This document shows positions 33,405 through 41,760 of a DNA stretch of 64,000 bases, one piece after another. The first letter of the stretch is position 1. Each line of letters begins with the position of its first letter. This DNA is from Curtobacterium aurantiacum (lineage in GTDB: Bacteria > Actinomycetota > Actinomycetes > Actinomycetales > Microbacteriaceae). The position numbers and the translations under genes are program-made. The stretch is taken from NCBI RefSeq assembly GCF_018598555.1, contig NZ_JAHEWN010000010.1, positions 62,001 to 126,000 of the forward strand. Direction: 5' to 3'. The notes beneath the pieces are model-generated. The model did no database searches. It was given only the letters and a program-made list of their open reading frames with translations, and had not been told where the DNA came from.

Positions 33405-34352
33405 TCAGCCTAGCGACACGACGGGAAGCCCCAGCAGGTCCACCGACCCGGGCGTGGCGGTCTCCCCCGCGCCGATCGCGACGACGCCGGCCACCGGCAG
33501 GCGGGACCCCACCGCCGACACCATCGCCGCCGAGTCCTCGGGCTTCCGTCCGACGTCGACGACGACCCACACCTGGTCGGCCTGCAGCGCGTCCCCCGTC
33601 ACCCGGTCGTCCCACGCGGCCACCGCGAGCACGGCGTGACCGTCGCGGACGCCGTCCGCCCGCGCCAGGATCGCGGCCCGCCGGTCGGCCGCATCGGTCG
33701 GTCGGAGGGCGTGCCGGACCGCGAACAGTCCGGCCGCCGCGTCGACGTCGTTCGGCCGACCGACCAGGAGCACCAGGTCGCCGTCCGCGGACCGCACGGC
33801 CGGGGCGGTGGGCCGGGGAACCGGTCCGGGTGAGGGCGCGTCGAGGACGCGGGACGGGCCTCCCGACCGGGTTTCGACGACCGTCTGCGCGTCGACCACG
33901 GTCTGCGCGTCGACGGCGGCCTGGAGGCGCGGGTCGACCCCCGCGGGCACGTCTCGCTCGGTCGGCGCGCGAGTCGGGCGCGGGGCGCTTCCGGTGATCC
34001 CGTCCGCCTGGAAGCCGTCGAGCACCGACGCGAACGCGTCCGCCCGCGTGGACGCGGTGCCGTCGGTGCCGGCGATGCGCGCCTCGGCCGCCTCGGCGTC
34101 GGCCAGCAGCGCCGCGATCCCGACGCGTTGCACGGGCGAGTCGGCGATGACGACCCGGGCGGTGGGCTGGTCCCCCGGTTCCGGCACCTCGACGGTGGCC
34201 TCGACGTGCGCCTTGCGGAACAGCCCGCCGAAGCCCGGCGTGGTCACGCGCTCGGCGGCGACGATCCGGGCGCCCGCGCCGAACTCGGTCCGGACGGCGT
34301 CGCGGACCGACTCGAGCGTCGCGCCGCTACGCTGCAATCGGGTCGGCGGCAC
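33405..34352 (-). CDS. FlhF-like protein lacking a GTP-binding P-loop
   Basis: A 315-aa protein in the usual flhF position after flhA. Residues 8-45 match the FlhF N-terminus (SGATLESVRDAVRTEFGAGARIV). A long low-complexity linker holds a tandem VDAQTV repeat. The C-terminal third follows the SRP-type fold, but the P-loop GPTGVGKT is replaced by VGRPNDVD (residues 197-204), and the TKLD guanine motif is IGAGET. It therefore should not bind GTP in the normal way. FlhF normally sets flagellar number and place. The GTG start overlaps flhA by 26 bases. A copy of the 12-mer falls in the linker. Confidence 0.7.
   Translation of the reverse strand: MPPTRLQRSGATLESVRDAVRTEFGAGARIVAAERVTTPGFGGLFRKAHVEATVEVPEPGDQPTARVVIADSPVQRVGIAALLADAEAAEARIAGTDGTASTRADAFASVLDGFQADGITGSAPRPTRAPTERDVPAGVDPRLQAAVDAQTVVDAQTVVETRSGGPSRVLDAPSPGPVPRPTAPAVRSADGDLVLLVGRPNDVDAAAGLFAVRHALRPTDAADRRAAILARADGVRDGHAVLAVAAWDDRVTGDALQADQVWVVVDVGRKPEDSAAMVSAVGSRLPVAGVVAIGAGETATPGSVDLLGLPVVSLG
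33920..33931 (+). repeat. Interspersed 12-mer CCTGGAGGCGCG, copy 3
   Basis: Exact copy opposite the linker of the FlhF-like gene, where the minus strand encodes RLQA. Confidence 0.7.
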
Positions 34353-36381
34353 GGACCACTCCCACGGTCTCGATGGTGGATCCAGCGGCGGTGGCCTCCT
34401 GGTACGACAGCACCGGGAGCCCGTTCGACTGGGCGGCGACCATGCGGTGCACGGCCGGGCGGAGCTGCGGGGCGCACACCAGGACGGCGGAGAGCCCCTG
34501 GTCCTCCACGGAGCGGACCGCGTCGCGGACGGAGCCGAGGACCTGCTCGATCCGGTGTGCGTCGAGCACGATCTGGCTGCCCTGCTCGGACGGCCGGAGT
34601 CCCTCGAGCATCGACTGCTCGAGCATCGGGTCGATCATGATGACCCGCAGCGTGCCGGCCTCGGTGTACCGGGCGGCGAGGGCCGGACCGAGCGCGGCGC
34701 GGGCGGACTCGACGAGCCCCTCGGGGTCGGTCGACACCTTCGCCCGCAGGGTGAGGGCCTCGCAGATGCGGCCGAGGTCGTTGATCGGCACGCGCTCGGC
34801 GAGCAGGCCCTGCAGCACGCGCTGCAGCTCCGCCATCGAGAGCATGCCGGGGACGAGTTCCTCGACGGCGGCGGGGTTGACCTGCTTGACGCCCTCGGTC
34901 AGGACCTTGACGTCCTCGCGGGTGAGCAGGCGCGCGGCGTTGTCGCCGATCACTGCCTGCAGGTGGGTGACGAGTACGGAGACGCGGTCGATCACGGTCG
35001 CGCCGGTCATCTCGGCGGCGTGCCGGAGTTCGGCGGGCACCCACTTGCCGGTCAGGCCGAACACCGGTTCGACGGTCGACGTGCCCGGCAGGCCGTCCAG
35101 GTGGTCGCCCAGCGCCAGGACGCTCCGGGCGGGCGCGGTGCCCCGACCGGCCTCGACGCCGGCGATCCGGATGGCGTAGGTCGACGGCGGCAGGTCGATC
35201 GAGTCGCGGGTGCGGACCGGGGGCACGACGATGCCCATGTCGATCGCGATCTTGCGGCGGAGCGCCCGCACCCGGCCGAGCAGGTCGTCCGAGGCGCCGG
35301 ACACCATGTCGACGAGGTCGGGGGCCAGCTGGATCTCGAGGGCGTGCACGCGCATCTGCTCGAGCAGGTCCTCCGGGGTGTCACCGACCGGTGCGGCGGC
35401 CTCGAGTGCCTGCTGGCGGGCGGCGTCCGCCTCGGCGCGGGCGGCGTTCCGACCGATGCGCCAGCCGGTGAACAGCAGGGTGGCGCCGACGAGCAGGAAC
35501 GGCAGGATCGGCATGCCGGGGATGAACCCCATCGCGATCGCGGCGACGCCGGCGATCATCAGGGCGTTCCGCGACTGCGACAGCTGCGTGGCGGCCGAGG
35601 AACCCATCTCCGACTCGGCGCCGGACCGGGTGACGATCATGCCCGTGGACACCGCCATCAGCAGCGCGGGGATCTGCGTGACCAGGCCGTCACCGATGGT
35701 CAGGATGCCGTACTTCGACAGCGCGTCGGTCGCGGAGAGGCCGTTCTGCAGCATGCCGATCGCGATGCCGCCGATCAGGTTGATGATGATGATCAGGATG
35801 CCGGCGATCGCGTCGCCCTTGACGAACTTCGACGCACCGTCCATTGCGCCGTAGAAGTCGGCCTCGGCGGACACCGCGGCCCGGCGCTCCTTCGCTTCCT
35901 GGTCGGTGATGAGCCCGGCGTTCAGGTCGGCGTCGATCGCCATCTGCTTGCCCGGCATCGCGTCGAGCGTGAAGCGCGCACCGACCTCGGCGACGCGCTC
36001 GGCACCCTTCGTCACCACGACGAACTGGATGACGATGAGGATCAGGAAGATGACCGCGCCGATGATGATCGACCCGGAGACGGCGACGTGGCCGAACGCC
36101 TGGATGACGTCACCCGCGAACCCCTCGCCGAGCACCAGCCGGGTGGACGCCACGTTGAGGCCGAGCCGGAACAGCGTCGCGACGAGGAGGAGCGACGGGA
36201 ACACCGAGAAGTCGAGCGGCTTCTTCACGAACAGCGTCGTGAGCAGGATCACCAGCGCCAGCAGGATGTTGATGATGATCAGGAAGTCGAGCAGGAACGA
36301 CGGCACCGGCAGGATCAGCAGCAGGATGATGCCGACGATGAACACCGGGACGACGAGCTTCGGCAGGTCCTTGCGGTTCAT
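34327..36381 (-). CDS. flhA: Flagellar export gate protein FlhA
   Basis: A 684-aa export gate subunit that forms the nonameric ring of the flagellar type III export apparatus. Eight N-terminal helices (residues about 10-310) include the FHIPEP-type loop GARFTLDAMPGKQMAIDADLNAG. The cytoplasmic domain that receives chaperone-substrate complexes follows. ATG at 36381 overlaps the flhB stop. Complete and unremarkable. Confidence 0.97.
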   Translation of the reverse strand: MNRKDLPKLVVPVFIVGIILLLILPVPSFLLDFLIIINILLALVILLTTLFVKKPLDFSVFPSLLLVATLFRLGLNVASTRLVLGEGFAGDVIQAFGHVAVSGSIIIGAVIFLILIVIQFVVVTKGAERVAEVGARFTLDAMPGKQMAIDADLNAGLITDQEAKERRAAVSAEADFYGAMDGASKFVKGDAIAGILIIIINLIGGIAIGMLQNGLSATDALSKYGILTIGDGLVTQIPALLMAVSTGMIVTRSGAESEMGSSAATQLSQSRNALMIAGVAAIAMGFIPGMPILPFLLVGATLLFTGWRIGRNAARAEADAARQQALEAAAPVGDTPEDLLEQMRVHALEIQLAPDLVDMVSGASDDLLGRVRALRRKIAIDMGIVVPPVRTRDSIDLPPSTYAIRIAGVEAGRGTAPARSVLALGDHLDGLPGTSTVEPVFGLTGKWVPAELRHAAEMTGATVIDRVSVLVTHLQAVIGDNAARLLTREDVKVLTEGVKQVNPAAVEELVPGMLSMAELQRVLQGLLAERVPINDLGRICEALTLRAKVSTDPEGLVESARAALGPALAARYTEAGTLRVIMIDPMLEQSMLEGLRPSEQGSQIVLDAHRIEQVLGSVRDAVRSVEDQGLSAVLVCAPQLRPAVHRMVAAQSNGLPVLSYQEATAAGSTIETVGVVRAADPIAA

Positions 36382-37571
36382 GCGGGGAGTCCTTCGGTCT
36401 GGTTCTCTGCGAGTCGCGGTGGACGGAGCTTGCGGGGGCGGAGGTCCCCGGTCAGGGTGGCCGGGTCGATGACGCTCGCGACCTCGTCCGGGGTGGTCGG
36501 CCGCGGCGGCGCGTGCGTGCCGGCCGCCGTGCCGCGGGCCTTCAGCACCATCACGAAGGACAGGACGCGGGCCACCGGCGTGTACAGGTCGACGGGGATC
36601 TCGTGGCCGAGCTCGCACGCGGCGTGCAGGGCACGGGTGAGCGGGACGTCGCGGACGATCGGCACGCGCTCATCTTCGGCACGGGCACGGATGACGTCGG
36701 CGACCGGGCCGGCGCCCTTCGCGACCACCCGGGGCGCGGACTTGCCGGGCTCGTACTTGATCGCGACGGCGTAGTGGGTCGGGTTCGTCATCACGACGTC
36801 CGCGGTGCCGATGGCCTGGATCATCCGGTTGCGGCTCATCGCGAGCTGGCGGGACCGGCGCTGCGACTTCACCAGCGGGTCGCCGTCGCTCCGCTTGTTC
36901 TCGTCCTTGACCTCGCGCTTGGTCATCATCGTGCGCTTCCGGTTGCGGCGGATGACCACGAACACGTCGAGGGCGGCCAGGACCAGCCCGGCGACGATCG
37001 CGGCGCGCAGCAGCGTGCCCGACCCGGCGGCTGCCGCCTCGAGCACGGCGGACAGCGGCAGCGAACCGCTCGTCATCAGGACCGGCATGAGTCCCTGCAC
37101 CGCGAACCAGAGCACGAGCCCGACCACGGCGGTCTTCAGCAGCGCCTTCGCGCCGTTCCAGAGCGCCTGGGTGCCGAACACCCGCTTCAGGCCGGCGATC
37201 GGATCGAAGTGCTCGGGCTGCGGCGCCATCTTGCGGAAGTGCACCCCGCCCTGGGTCACTGCGGCGGCGAGCACGGCGACGGCGACCACCGCGAGCATCG
37301 GACCGAGGGTCGCACCCATCGAGCCCAGCGCGTCGGCGAGCAGCGCCTGCACGGCACCGAGTTCGGGGTCCTCGATGACGCGCTGCACGGCGAGCAGCTG
37401 GTCCTGCCCGGCCGCTGCGGCGTTGCCGATGGCGGCCGGGATCATGAGCGCCGCGACCGCGATGCCGATCCACGCGCCGAGGTCCTGGGAGCGGCCGACC
37501 TGGCCCTTCTCGTGGACCTCGCGCATCCGCTGCTGCGTCGCCTGTTCGGAGCGTTCTCCGCTGTCGGACAC
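36378..37571 (-). CDS. flhB: Flagellar export switch protein FlhB
   Basis: A 397-aa export switch. It has four transmembrane helices, the cytoplasmic EVKDENKRSDGDPLVKSQRR linker, and the self-cleaving NPTH in VVMTNPTHYAVA that changes export from hook to filament proteins. The C-terminal tail (about 30 residues, Pro/Arg-rich) is longer than usual. GTG start; it overlaps flhA at its stop. Confidence 0.96.
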   Translation of the reverse strand: MSDSGERSEQATQQRMREVHEKGQVGRSQDLGAWIGIAVAALMIPAAIGNAAAAGQDQLLAVQRVIEDPELGAVQALLADALGSMGATLGPMLAVVAVAVLAAAVTQGGVHFRKMAPQPEHFDPIAGLKRVFGTQALWNGAKALLKTAVVGLVLWFAVQGLMPVLMTSGSLPLSAVLEAAAAGSGTLLRAAIVAGLVLAALDVFVVIRRNRKRTMMTKREVKDENKRSDGDPLVKSQRRSRQLAMSRNRMIQAIGTADVVMTNPTHYAVAIKYEPGKSAPRVVAKGAGPVADVIRARAEDERVPIVRDVPLTRALHAACELGHEIPVDLYTPVARVLSFVMVLKARGTAAGTHAPPRPTTPDEVASVIDPATLTGDLRPRKLRPPRLAENQTEGLPA

Positions 37572-37575
37572 GTCG

Positions 37576-38334
37576 TCACCCCCGTCCCGTGATCGCCTCG
37601 ACGGCGTCGCCGGTCAGCGACGACACCACCGAGGGCAGGGCCATGAAGAGCGCGCCGGCGAACAGGACGGTCAGGCCGATCTTGATCGGGAAGCCCATCT
37701 GGAACGCGTTGAGCGCCGGGGCCACACGGGTGAGCAGGCCGAGGCCGACGTCCGCCAGGAACAGCACCACCACGAGCGGTCCGGCGATCTGCAGCGTCGC
37801 GAGGAACATCTGCGACATCGCCGTCACGAGCATCGACGCGAGCCCGTCGACCGCGAACGTGCCGGTGAGCGGCACGGCGTCGAACGACCGCACGAGGCCG
37901 CCGACGATGAGCTGGTACCCGCCGGAGGTGAAGAGCAGCGCGAGCGCGGTCATCTGGAACAGGCGGGTGAACTGCGCGCCGTTGACCTGGGACTGCGGGT
38001 CGAAGGCCTGCGCCAGCGTGAACCCGCCGAACAGGTCGATGAGCGCGCCGGCGGACTGCACGGCCGCGAACACCAGGAACACCAGGAACCCGAGGGACAG
38101 CCCGACGACGAGCTGGGTGAGCAGGGCGAGCAGGAACGGCCCCGTCTCGAGCGACTCGTAGCCGACGGCGACGCGCGGGGCGACGCCGATGGCGAGACCC
38201 AGCCCGAGGATCACCTTCACGGTGCCCGGGAACGCACGGTACGAGAACGGCGGCGCGATCACGAAGAACGCGACGAGCCGGACGCCGGCGAGCATCGTGG
38301 CCTCGAGCCGGTCGGCGTTGACGGCGAGCTCCAT
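37576..38334 (-). CDS. fliR: Flagellar export protein FliR
   Basis: A 252-aa, six-helix export gate subunit. Typical stretches are FVIAPPFSYRAFPGTVKVILGL and FGGFTLAQAFDPQSQVNGAQFTRLFQ. ATG at 38334 shares a base with the end of fliQ. It forms the gate core with FliP and FliQ. Confidence 0.95.
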   Translation of the reverse strand: MELAVNADRLEATMLAGVRLVAFFVIAPPFSYRAFPGTVKVILGLGLAIGVAPRVAVGYESLETGPFLLALLTQLVVGLSLGFLVFLVFAAVQSAGALIDLFGGFTLAQAFDPQSQVNGAQFTRLFQMTALALLFTSGGYQLIVGGLVRSFDAVPLTGTFAVDGLASMLVTAMSQMFLATLQIAGPLVVVLFLADVGLGLLTRVAPALNAFQMGFPIKIGLTVLFAGALFMALPSVVSSLTGDAVEAITGRG

Positions 38335-38609
38335 CAGCCGTGCCCGAGCAGCTTCGGGATCATGTCGAAGGCGACGTGCGTGAACGCGATCATCTCCGAG
38401 ATCATCCAGTTGCCGCAGATCACCAGGGCGATCGCGACGGCGACGGCCTTCGGCACGAACGAGAGCGTGACCTCCTGGATCTGCGTGACCGACTGGAACA
38501 GCGAGATCGCGAAGCCGACGACGAGCGAGGTCACCAGGACCGGCGCGGCGAGCTTCCCCGACACCAGGAGTGCCTGCAGCACGAGGTCGATGACGGCCTG
38601 CTGGTTCAT
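38334..38609 (-). CDS. fliQ: Flagellar export protein FliQ
   Basis: A 91-aa, two-helix export gate subunit. The signature VGFAISLFQSVTQIQEVTLSFVPK is complete. It sits between fliP and fliR in the usual order. Confidence 0.96.
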   Translation of the reverse strand: MNQQAVIDLVLQALLVSGKLAAPVLVTSLVVGFAISLFQSVTQIQEVTLSFVPKAVAVAIALVICGNWMISEMIAFTHVAFDMIPKLLGHG

Positions 38610-38618
38610 GCGCGCCCC

Positions 38619-39455
38619 CTAGACAACGTGGTAGCTCTCGATGAGCGAGGTGATGATGAGGCCCCAGCCGTCGACCAGCACGAAGAGCAGGATCTTGAAC
38701 GGCAGCGAGATCATGACCGGCGGGAGCATCATCATGCCCATCGACATGAGCGCCGCGGAGACGACGAGGTCGATCACCAGGAACGGGATGAAGATGACGA
38801 ACCCGATGATGAACGCGCTGCGGAGCTCGGAGATGATGAACGCCGGGATGACCGTCGTCATCGGCACGTCGGCCATCGACCCGGGGTTGTCGAGCCCGGC
38901 GGCGCGGGTGATCAGGGCGACGTCCTCGTCGCGGGTCTGGTGGAGCATGAACGTCCGCAGCGGCTTCGTGCCGATCTCGACGGCCTGGTTGAAGTCGAGC
39001 TTCCCCGCCAGGTAGGGCTGCAGGGCGTCGTCGTTGATGTGCCCGAGCACCGGCGCCATCACGAACAACGACAGGAACAGCGCGAGCCCAGCGATCACCT
39101 GGTTCGGCGGGATCGACTGCAGCCCGAGTGCGTTCCGGGTCATGGCGAGCACGACGAAGATCTTCGTGAACGACGTCATCATGAGCATCAGCGCCGGTGC
39201 AACGCTCAGCAGCGTGATGCCGATGAGCGTCACGACGGCGGACGACGGCGTGCCGTCCGGGCCGTTCACGCTGACGCTGAAGTCGCCGGTCGCGGGTGCG
39301 GTCGGCGTGGCCGGAGCCGTGGGCTCGACGACACCGGCGGCGTGCGCACTGGTCGTGGTGAGCATGAGGAACCCGGCGACGACCGCCAGCCCGAGCAGGA
39401 CGAGGGCGACGAGTCGACCCGACCGTGCCAGCCGGTGCGGCCCTGCCGCCCTCAC
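38619..39455 (-). CDS. fliP: Flagellar export protein FliP
   Basis: A 278-aa export gate subunit with a cleavable signal peptide (residues 1-37, ending TSAHA) and four helices. Signatures: MMTSFTKIFVVLAMTRNALGLQ and PFLVIDLVVSAALMSMGMMM. The start is GTG at 39455, overlapping the fliO stop in GTGA; the much longer open frame upstream is a read-through of fliO. No Met start exists nearer the signal peptide. Confidence 0.95.
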   Translation of the reverse strand: MRAAGPHRLARSGRLVALVLLGLAVVAGFLMLTTTSAHAAGVVEPTAPATPTAPATGDFSVSVNGPDGTPSSAVVTLIGITLLSVAPALMLMMTSFTKIFVVLAMTRNALGLQSIPPNQVIAGLALFLSLFVMAPVLGHINDDALQPYLAGKLDFNQAVEIGTKPLRTFMLHQTRDEDVALITRAAGLDNPGSMADVPMTTVIPAFIISELRSAFIIGFVIFIPFLVIDLVVSAALMSMGMMMLPPVMISLPFKILLFVLVDGWGLIITSLIESYHVV

Positions 39456-40003
39456 CCGGCCCGCCGGTTCCGGAGCGCCGCGGCGGCCTGCCGCCAGGTG
39501 TCGACCGACAGGATCGAGCCCTGCAGCTGCTGGACGCTCGGCACGGTGCGCTGCGGACGGCGGTTGCGCGGGCGCATCGGCAACGGCGCGGCCACGCCGG
39601 GTGCGTCGGTCACGTTCGGCGCGTCGTCCTGGAGGCCCGTGGTGACGTCCGTCTGCTGCGCGAGTTCCCGACCGAACGCGTCGGCCGACGGGGCGGGACG
39701 CACCGGCAGCGCAACCGGTCCGGTCACGATGGTGAGTTCGGGCGCGGGCGCCTGCCCGCTGGTGAGCAGCGTGACCCCGTGCTCGGACACGCCGAGCACG
39801 AGCCGCTCCCCCTCGACGTCGACCACGACGACGCTCGCCTTGCCGCCGATGCCCTGCCGTCCGACGACCTCGACGGTCGCGGCCCGACGGCCGGACGGCT
39901 TGCCCGAGAAGCGCTTGCGGCTCGCGCGGTGCAGCACCCACATGAGGGCGAGCACGACGCCGAGCGAGAGCGCGACGCGGAGGGTGACGACGAGGGTGTC
40001 CAC
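39452..40003 (-). CDS. fliO: Flagellar protein FliO
   Basis: A 183-aa assembly factor for the FliP ring. One N-terminal helix (residues 5-25) is followed by the FliO domain, QGIGGKASVVVVDVEGERLVLGVSEHGVTLL. The C-terminal half is Pro/Arg-rich and weakly conserved, ending RQAAAALRNRRAG. GTG start. Confidence 0.88.
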   Translation of the reverse strand: MDTLVVTLRVALSLGVVLALMWVLHRASRKRFSGKPSGRRAATVEVVGRQGIGGKASVVVVDVEGERLVLGVSEHGVTLLTSGQAPAPELTIVTGPVALPVRPAPSADAFGRELAQQTDVTTGLQDDAPNVTDAPGVAAPLPMRPRNRRPQRTVPSVQQLQGSILSVDTWRQAAAALRNRRAG

Positions 40004-40010
40004 GTGCGGG

Positions 40011-40715
40011 TCAGACGATCTCGGCGACGTCGAGGATGCGCGTGATCCGGACCGCGTAGTCCTGGTCGACGACCACGACCTCGCCGTGCGCGATGAGACG
40101 GCCGTTCAGCAGGACGTCGGCGGGGGCGCCGGCGCTGCGGTCGAGCTCCACGACGGCACCGGGCTCCATGCCGAGCACGTCGCGCACGGACATGCGGGTG
40201 CGACCGATCTCCACCGTGAGGGTCATCTCGACGTTGTTGATCCGGCCGAGGTTGCCGGCGGGCAGGTTCGCGACGACGGGGGCGGACACCGTGCCGTTCT
40301 CGCGGACACGGATACCGAACCAACCTGCGGGCAGCCCGCCGGCGGTCAACTCGAACACGACCGTGTCGGGGTCCGCCAGGAGCGACGCCGCCGACGCGCG
40401 GCTCGCCTCGCCGAGCACCCCGACGCCGAGCACGCCGGCAGCGGCCTCGAGCGACGGACGCAGCACGTCGGTGACCGCGACGATGCCGTGGTCGGTGCCT
40501 CCGGCGGCCGTGATCGCCTCGAGGTCGGTGAGCACGAGCGCCAGGTCGGCCGACAGGCCGCCGACGAACGACGCGACCACGGCGTCGGTCGCCGCGTCGA
40601 GCACGACCGGTGTCGCGCCTCCAGGCAGGAGCACCGCGCGCAACGGGGCGGCCGTCGGGAGCTGCGCCGCGAGCGACTCGGCCGCTGCGGTGTGGAGGGT
40701 GGTCGTTTCGGTCAT
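40011..40715 (-). CDS. fliN: Flagellar motor switch protein FliN, extended form
   Basis: A 234-aa C-ring protein. The C-terminal 80 residues are a normal FliN/SpoA domain (NNVEMTLTVEIGRTRMSVRDVL, GAVVELDRSAGAPADVLLNGRLI, HGEVVVVDQDYAVRIT). The first 150 residues are extra relative to a 100-140 aa FliN and have the layout of the CheC-like domain of FliY, though the catalytic Glu-Asn pair of CheC is not clear (SLEAAAGVLGVG). It could be a degenerate FliY. ATG at 40715 overlaps the fliM stop. Confidence 0.88.
   Translation of the reverse strand: MTETTTLHTAAAESLAAQLPTAAPLRAVLLPGGATPVVLDAATDAVVASFVGGLSADLALVLTDLEAITAAGGTDHGIVAVTDVLRPSLEAAAGVLGVGVLGEASRASAASLLADPDTVVFELTAGGLPAGWFGIRVRENGTVSAPVVANLPAGNLGRINNVEMTLTVEIGRTRMSVRDVLGMEPGAVVELDRSAGAPADVLLNGRLIAHGEVVVVDQDYAVRITRILDVAEIV
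40614..40625 (-). repeat. Interspersed 12-mer CCTGGAGGCGCG, copy 4
   Basis: Exact copy in fliN in the sense direction, encoding PGGA within LLPGGATPV near residue 32. Confidence 0.7.
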
Positions 40716-41593
40716 CAGTGCTGCTCCGTGCTCGTGGTGGTGACGACGATGCCGGCGAGGCGCGAGCCGTTCGCGCCGACCGCGGCGGTGCCGACGGGTT
40801 CCCCGTCGACCGCGATGGTGAGGGGGCGGTGCTGCGGGTGCGGCAGCGGCAGCACGTCGCCGACGGCGAGCCGGAGGACCTGCGTCGGGAGCACGGTCGC
40901 CGGGGCGAAGCGCAGGCTGACACCGACGGGGACACTCTCGAGCTGCGCGTCGAGCAGGGCGCGGGCGTCGGCGGTCGAAACGTGCGCGGCGGCCTCGCCG
41001 AGCTGCGGCAGGACGGCCTCGGCCGGCAGGGCCAGCGTGCCGGGGGCGATGCGGTCGCCCACCCGGATCGAGAACGAGGCGACGATCATCAGGTCACCCT
41101 TCTGGGCGGCCTGGGCGAACTGGCTGTTGAACTGGAACCCGCCGACCGTGACGTCCTGCGCGAGCAGGCCGCCGAACGAGTAGCGCAGGTCGTCGAGGGC
41201 GTCCTCGACGATCTTGCGGACCAGGGCCTGCTCGATGGGCGTGAAGGTGCGGTCCGGGGTCGGCAGCGGCTTCGAGGCGCCGAGCGCGTGCGACACCCAG
41301 GTCAGCGCGCCGTCGAGCGGGACCTGCAGCACGCCCTTCGGGGTCACGCCGGTGATCGGGAGCAGCACCATGCCGGTGAGGGCGGGCAGCGACGCGGCGT
41401 ACTCGTCGTACGTCGTCATCTGCACCTGCTCGCAGGTGACCTGGCTGACCGCACGGACCTTCGCCGTGAGCTGCGTGCCCCACTGGCGCGCGAAGGTCTC
41501 GAAGGCGAGCTCGAGGACACGGGCGTGCTCACGGGCCAGCGTCGACGGGCGCGCGAAGTCGTACACCTCGGGCGCTGGCAGGGTCTCGGTCAC
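40715..41593 (-). CDS. fliM: Flagellar motor switch protein FliM, short N-terminus
   Basis: A 292-aa C-ring protein. The middle domain (FARQWGTQLTAKVRAVSQV, LPALTGMVLLPITG) and the C-terminal SpoA domain are present. It starts only ten residues before YDFARPSTLAREHARVLELAFETFARQ, so it lacks the N-terminal EIDALL-type peptide that binds phosphorylated CheY. An in-frame TGA six codons upstream of the GTG rules out a longer form. How this motor receives chemotaxis signals is unclear; the enlarged FliN may help. Confidence 0.93.
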   Translation of the reverse strand: MTETLPAPEVYDFARPSTLAREHARVLELAFETFARQWGTQLTAKVRAVSQVTCEQVQMTTYDEYAASLPALTGMVLLPITGVTPKGVLQVPLDGALTWVSHALGASKPLPTPDRTFTPIEQALVRKIVEDALDDLRYSFGGLLAQDVTVGGFQFNSQFAQAAQKGDLMIVASFSIRVGDRIAPGTLALPAEAVLPQLGEAAAHVSTADARALLDAQLESVPVGVSLRFAPATVLPTQVLRLAVGDVLPLPHPQHRPLTIAVDGEPVGTAAVGANGSRLAGIVVTTTSTEQH

Positions 41594-41663
41594 GGGTGCG
41601 TCTATCGGTCACCTGTGGGGCACCCGTCAGTGCTGTACCCCGTAGTGGGGCGGTGGCCTCGTT

Positions 41664-41760
41664 CTGGTGTGCCGCCCTGTCGCGCTCCCTCCTGCTCGTC
41701 TCTCGACCCTGTCGTGCTGCGTCCTGCTCGTCTCTCAGCCCGCTCGTGCTGCGTCCTGCG
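41664..41760. repeat. 32-bp tandem repeat at the 3' end of motB
   Basis: About 2.7 units with period 32 (CCTGCTCGTCTCTC at 41691 and 41723, then CCTGCGCC at 41755). The first unit includes the last codons of motB, so the gene end has been copied into the motB-fliM gap. Confidence 0.6.
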
